From contig NZ_CP186540.1 in assembly GCF_049389645.1 (NCBI RefSeq), positions 1,736,001-1,800,000 on the forward strand: a stretch of 64,000 nt of DNA, read 5' to 3'. The translations under genes were made by a program, and so were the position numbers. This DNA comes from Alkalibacterium sp049389645. GTDB lineage: Bacteria; Bacillota; Bacilli; Lactobacillales; Carnobacteriaceae_A. The notes under the pieces were generated by a model. It worked only from the letters and a program-made list of their open reading frames with translations. It was not told the origin of the DNA and did no database searches. Positions 60,976-64,000 of this stretch are shown one piece after another. Every line of letters starts with the position of its first letter. Positions within the stretch are counted from its first letter, which is position 1.

Positions 60976-62013
60976 TTATGAATTGATCAAGACCACTTTT
61001 CCTAGTTTGCCTGCTTTTTTAAAATAAAGTTGAGCTTCTCGTGCTTCTTCTAAAGGAAAAGTACGATCAATTACTGGTTTTATTTTCCCTTCTGATACAG
61101 CCTGAAGCAGGCGTTTATACTCTGCTCTAGTACCTAATACAGAGCCATAAAGTGTAATATGTTTTAAATATACTTTTCTAAAATCAAGCTCAGTTTTCTG
61201 ACCGCCGGCAGATCCAGATGTACAAAATTTTCCGCCTTTTTTCAGTACTTCTAAAGAAGTAGAGAACAAAGCATCTCCGACAACATCTAATACCGAGTCA
61301 ACCGGACCACCATTTACCTTAATGATTTCTTCAGCAAGGTTATCTGATTTATAAGATAAAACATGCGTTGCGCCCAGTTCCTTCATTTTTCCTTCCAAAG
61401 TTAAGTCACCAACGATCGCAATGACTTTAGCGCCAAATACTTTTGAGGCAATTTGGACATTCAAGGATCCAACGCCACCATTTGATCCGGTTACCATTAT
61501 CGTTTCTTCAGGCTGCACCTGAATTTGTTCGTTCATATGCCAAGCTGTCAAACCGCTAACTGTGAACACGGAACTTTCTGTGTAGTCGGAAAGGGGCATA
61601 TCAAAACAAAGGTCGGCAGGCCACGCTACATATTCTGCATAGCCACCATCATATTCAGAACCGATGAAAGACATATCTTCTGAAATATGTTCGAACCCGG
61701 GTTTTCCACTTGATGTAAATGGGAAAAGAACAACATTCTTTCCAATCATGGTCTTATCTACAGCGCTACCCGACTTGACTACGGTTCCTGCTATATCGGA
61801 GCCAGGGGTGCGAGGGAAATGAACGCCTTCTGGTCGCCAGCCCGATTTTGAACCTGTACCGTAAGCTCCTTCTCTCATCCAGATCTCAGTATTATTTATT
61901 GCGCAGGCTTGGATTTTGATCAGCACTTCATTTTCTTTTGGTTCTGGAACAGCTTGGTCAACTAATTCTAACTTGTCAACATCTCCGTATCCCGTTACTT
62001 GTACTGTTTTCAT
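60976..62013 (-). CDS. Zinc-independent MDR oxidoreductase (quinone-reductase-like)
   Basis: 345 residues. GroES-like domain 1-125 (EVLIKIQACAINNTEIWMREG, RTPGSDIAGTVV) and Rossmann domain with VTGSNGGVGSLNVQIA near 157-172 for NADPH. The structural-zinc cysteines of alcohol dehydrogenases are missing, so quinone or enone reduction is more likely than alcohol oxidation. ATG 62013 (MKTVQVTGYGD) follows AAAGGTCAGG on the minus strand. An upstream start at 62049 lacks one. Confidence 0.87.
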   Translation of the reverse strand: MKTVQVTGYGDVDKLELVDQAVPEPKENEVLIKIQACAINNTEIWMREGAYGTGSKSGWRPEGVHFPRTPGSDIAGTVVKSGSAVDKTMIGKNVVLFPFTSSGKPGFEHISEDMSFIGSEYDGGYAEYVAWPADLCFDMPLSDYTESSVFTVSGLTAWHMNEQIQVQPEETIMVTGSNGGVGSLNVQIASKVFGAKVIAIVGDLTLEGKMKELGATHVLSYKSDNLAEEIIKVNGGPVDSVLDVVGDALFSTSLEVLKKGGKFCTSGSAGGQKTELDFRKVYLKHITLYGSVLGTRAEYKRLLQAVSEGKIKPVIDRTFPLEEAREAQLYFKKAGKLGKVVLINS

Positions 62014-62159
62014 AAATATCCTGACCTTTCTGATTTTCTGTGAATGCACTTATTGCAGTATATCATAATTATATTTCGACTATATTTAGCCACTTGTCCG
62101 TTTGATATTTAGAGACTAAATCATATTTTTTAATGCTAGTCGTAATTTTAAAAAAATAG

Positions 62160-62196
62160 AGAAGATGACCCCGTAGCTTATCGGGATCATCTTCTA
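62160..62196 (-). terminator. Terminator for the small lipoprotein gene
   Basis: AGAAGATGACCCCG / CGGGATCATCTTCT (one mismatch) with an A-run to the left, a U-run on the minus transcript. Confidence 0.85.
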
Positions 62197-62239
62197 TGAA
62201 CTGCATAGTATCCGTTCATGATTGCTGAAATTCTGACTA

Positions 62240-62416
62240 TTAGTTATCCGTCAAAGTGAGGCTAATCGTCGTGTCCGTTTCTGTCAATGCTTCCTCGTTC
62301 AGATTTTCTTCAACATCATTCTCTCCGTATGGACCGGGTCTTGGAGGCTCCCGCTCAGTATCACACGCCCCAAGTAAAAAGACGCATGCCATGACTATTC
62401 CTAAAATCTTTTTCAT
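62240..62416 (-). CDS. Small acidic lipoprotein, function unknown
   Basis: 58 residues. The signal peptide MKKILGIVMACVFLLGAC ends in lipobox LGAC with the cysteine at residue 18. The mature part is only 40 residues, proline-rich then acidic (NDVEENLNEEALTETD). It may be a lipid-anchored peptide of the envelope. ATG 62416 is chosen because AAGGAGGT then sits 10 bp upstream; the ATG at 62437 overlaps that site. Confidence 0.7.
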   Translation of the reverse strand: MKKILGIVMACVFLLGACDTEREPPRPGPYGENDVEENLNEEALTETDTTISLTLTDN

Positions 62417-62935
62417 TTTTTTATTTACCTCCTTCATATATTTCCAGAGTAGAAAGGGTGTATAGGCTGCAACGATAGATGATAGGAACCATTAGATAAG
62501 AGATCATATTATAGTCTGATTTTCTCATATTTATAAAGGATTGTAAAAAGTAAGCAATTTATTCGCACAGGATTATTACGGAAGTGGGTGAATATCTAAG
62601 TGAAGTTTTATCCTGATTACAAATGTAGTGAAATAAAAAGATATAAAGGAAGTTATTTTATGTTTACAAAAAAATATCAACATAAAATACTGTTGATTTG
62701 ATCATCTATTCACGTATCACGAAGAAATATCAGCGGGTTGAAAAACACTAACTATGAACCACTCTGAATTACTGGTGTTACAGTAATTCAGAGTGGTTTT
62801 TAGTTAAATACCAATCTACGCGACTGAGGACGCGTTTGAAATCGCTCAGCCATTGCACCTGACTATGATAAGATAGTTACAAACAAAACGTAAGAGATAA
62901 CTCGTAAAATTTAAAAAAGAGCGTTAAAAAGGAAA
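62417..62935. other. Gene-free stretch with an orphan terminator
   Basis: No gene seen. A strong hairpin at 62757-62803 ends no visible gene. A 13-codon frame with AAGGAAG lies at 62660-62701, too short to call. Confidence 0.5.
62757..62803 (+). terminator. Orphan rho-independent terminator
   Basis: Perfect 18-bp stem AACCACTCTGAATTACTG and complement, loop GTGTTA, followed by T5-A-G. It implies a plus-strand transcript from the 62.45-62.75 kb gap. Confidence 0.85.
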
Positions 62936-62949
62936 TGAAAACGTTTGCG
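62936..62949 (+). promoter_or_regulatory. Candidate cre/LacI-family operator
   Basis: TGAAAACGTTTGCG matches the cre consensus at 13 of 14 positions. It begins a longer imperfect palindrome (AACGTTTGCGCAAATGCGTT) ending at the -35 box of the mgtC promoter. Confidence 0.55.
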
Positions 62950-62957
62950 CAAATGCG

Positions 62958-62986
62958 TTGACTTTAAAAAAATCTCAGTTTATAAT
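62958..62986 (+). promoter_or_regulatory. Promoter of mgtC
   Basis: TTGACT at 62958-62963 and TATAAT at 62981-62986, spacer 17 bp. A start near 62993 leaves a leader of about 145 nt. Confidence 0.7.
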
Positions 62987-63136
62987 ACATGTATCTAGAT
63001 GGAATCGGTTCCTAAATGGCTTAAACGAGGGGTTTTTTGACATTGAAAGGGGAGATGAAATAACTGACTATATAAATGTATATATTAGAAAAGATAAGTC
63101 GCCGAAAAGTGATCGCTTGGGATGAGGAGGGATTAC

Positions 63137-63818
63137 ATGGATTTCACATTTCGATTTAGCACAATTAAACATAATCACAATAACAGCTAGAATTATTCTG
63201 TCCATAATCGTTGGAGGAATCATCGGTATAGAAAGAGATATAAAACATCATGCTGCAGGTTTTAGAACATACATCTTGGTGTGTTTAGGATCGACGATGG
63301 TCATGATGACAAATCAGTTTATATCTGACATGTACAACACGGGTGATCCGGCTCGAATGGGTGCACAAGTGATAAGTGGCATTGGGTTTTTAGGTGCTGG
63401 AACAATCTTGGTAACTAGTAATAATCACGTCAAAGGATTGACAACAGCTGCAGGGCTCTGGTCAGCAGCGTGTATTGGATTAGCGATCGGCATTGGTTTC
63501 TATCAAGGAGCAATAATTGGTGCATTTTCACTCTTGGTCATCATAAGTTCATTTCAGAAAATAAAGAGACTATTGATCAATAAAAAAAATAGTGTCGACT
63601 TTTATATCCTGTTTGAAACGCTCGAAGACTTTCATGATTTTTTAACCTATTGTGCTATAAAAAAGTGGAAGATCATAGCTATTCAAGAAGAGTTTTCTCA
63701 GAAAGATAAATATGTTATGAATTTTGTATCCTTAAAATTCACTAATCGGGAGGAAGCGAATAACCTCTTGAAAAATTTTGAAAATATTAAAGGTTTTCTA
63801 TCTGTTGATAAACTTTAA
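63137..63818 (+). pseudogene. mgtC: MgtC/SapB family protein with a frameshift near the start
   Basis: The frame reading DLAQLNIITITARIILSIIVG, then GGIIGIERDIKHHAAGFRTY, GSTMVMM, GAQVISGIGFLGAGTILV and a C-terminal ACT-like domain is a complete MgtC (membrane part about 120 residues). The natural start, ATG 63137 after GAGGAGGG, is one base out of frame: M-D-F-T-F then stop in its own frame. Removing one base near 63150 restores MDFTFDLAQLN. Without that, only a weak GTG at 63276 inside the first third is available. MgtC relatives aid growth in low magnesium. Confidence 0.75.
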
Positions 63819-63888
63819 CAGAAAGTTATCATTACTTATTTCTAAAGTGTGTAAAATCAACTAAAAATATTATCAAAGGAGAATACCC

Positions 63889-64000
63889 ATGAATAAAAAA
63901 ACATTATTGACAATGACTTTTGCGACATCTCTCTTACTAGGAGCCTGTGCTTCTGGAGACGAGGCAGAGACGACTGATACCAATGAAACCACGGAAGAGA
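63889..64000 (+). CDS. Lipoprotein, 5' part only
   Basis: MNKKTLLTMTFATSLLLGAC, with lipobox LGAC and an acidic, threonine-rich mature start (SGDEAETTDTNETTEE), runs off the window end. AAAGGAG precedes the ATG. The style matches the other acidic-linker lipoproteins here; the domain that follows cannot be seen. Confidence 0.75.
   Translation, partial: MNKKTLLTMTFATSLLLGACASGDEAETTDTNETTEE

Noticed and set aside
1..64000. tRNA or rRNA genes, prophage, insertion sequences, restriction or defence systems
   Set aside because: Looked for on both strands and not seen. No transposase, integrase or terminal inverted repeats were recognised; the NERD gene alone is not evidence of a defence island.

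Overview
The window looks like low-GC Firmicutes chromosome, order Lactobacillales, most likely family Carnobacteriaceae. Supporting points are the secG - carboxylesterase - rnr - smpB - ssrA gene order, the sufC-D-S-U-B order, a DUF2969 protein, strong AGGAGG ribosome sites and a tmRNA tag ending in YALAA. Very acidic linkers in the exported lipoproteins hint at an alkaliphilic or salt-tolerant relative of Alkalibacterium or Marinilactibacillus; that last step is inference.

Layout. 0-3 kb: a small TPR protein and a Trk/Ktr potassium system with two unequal RCK subunits, sitting directly against a decayed 3' end of enolase. 3.8-12 kb: secG, esterase, RNase R and SmpB, a phosphoglycerate-mutase-like phosphatase, a PTS_EIIC_2 permease paired with a ketopantoate-reductase-like gene, then ssrA (tmRNA). 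12-15 kb: a structured leader ahead of a Cof-type HAD phosphatase, a YdjM-like membrane protein and two small cytosolic proteins. 15.4-25.3 kb: a peptide or acyl-amino-acid scavenging cluster (two M20D amidohydrolases, a complete Opp/Dpp ABC importer and an M20 dipeptidase). 25.8-34.3 kb: Na/Pi cotransporter, FAH-family hydrolase, YihY, a Spx/ArsC-like protein with GcvH, an SDR and a membrane-anchored phospholipase-D-like protein. 34.4-39.8 kb: the complete SUF iron-sulfur cluster operon. 40-47 kb: divergent DUF308 and fasciclin genes, a NERD protein, a DMT transporter and a YghU-type glutathione transferase. 46.2-50.3 kb: a GT2 - GtrA - YfhO membrane glycosylation operon. 50.4-56 kb: mixed single genes. 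55.8-58.9 kb: divergent pdxR and pdxST (vitamin B6). 59-64 kb: enoyl-CoA hydratase, an alpha/beta hydrolase pseudogene, a quinone-oxidoreductase-like MDR, MgtC (frameshifted near its start) and lipoproteins.

Two themes are not explained by ordinary gene content. First, decayed partial gene copies recur. Partial copies of sufB (twice), pdxR and the YghU-like gene lie 2-16 kb from the intact gene in the same orientation, and an enolase tail lies next to the Trk cassette. Many differences are at third codon positions, which suggests replacement by copies from relatives rather than fresh duplication. Second, several intergenic stretches are filled with short motifs in both orientations (ACTRGTC/GTGACC type at 3.3, 13.3 and 42.7 kb; ACCGAAT type at 8 kb), and one holds a 51-bp tandem array (31.2-31.6 kb).
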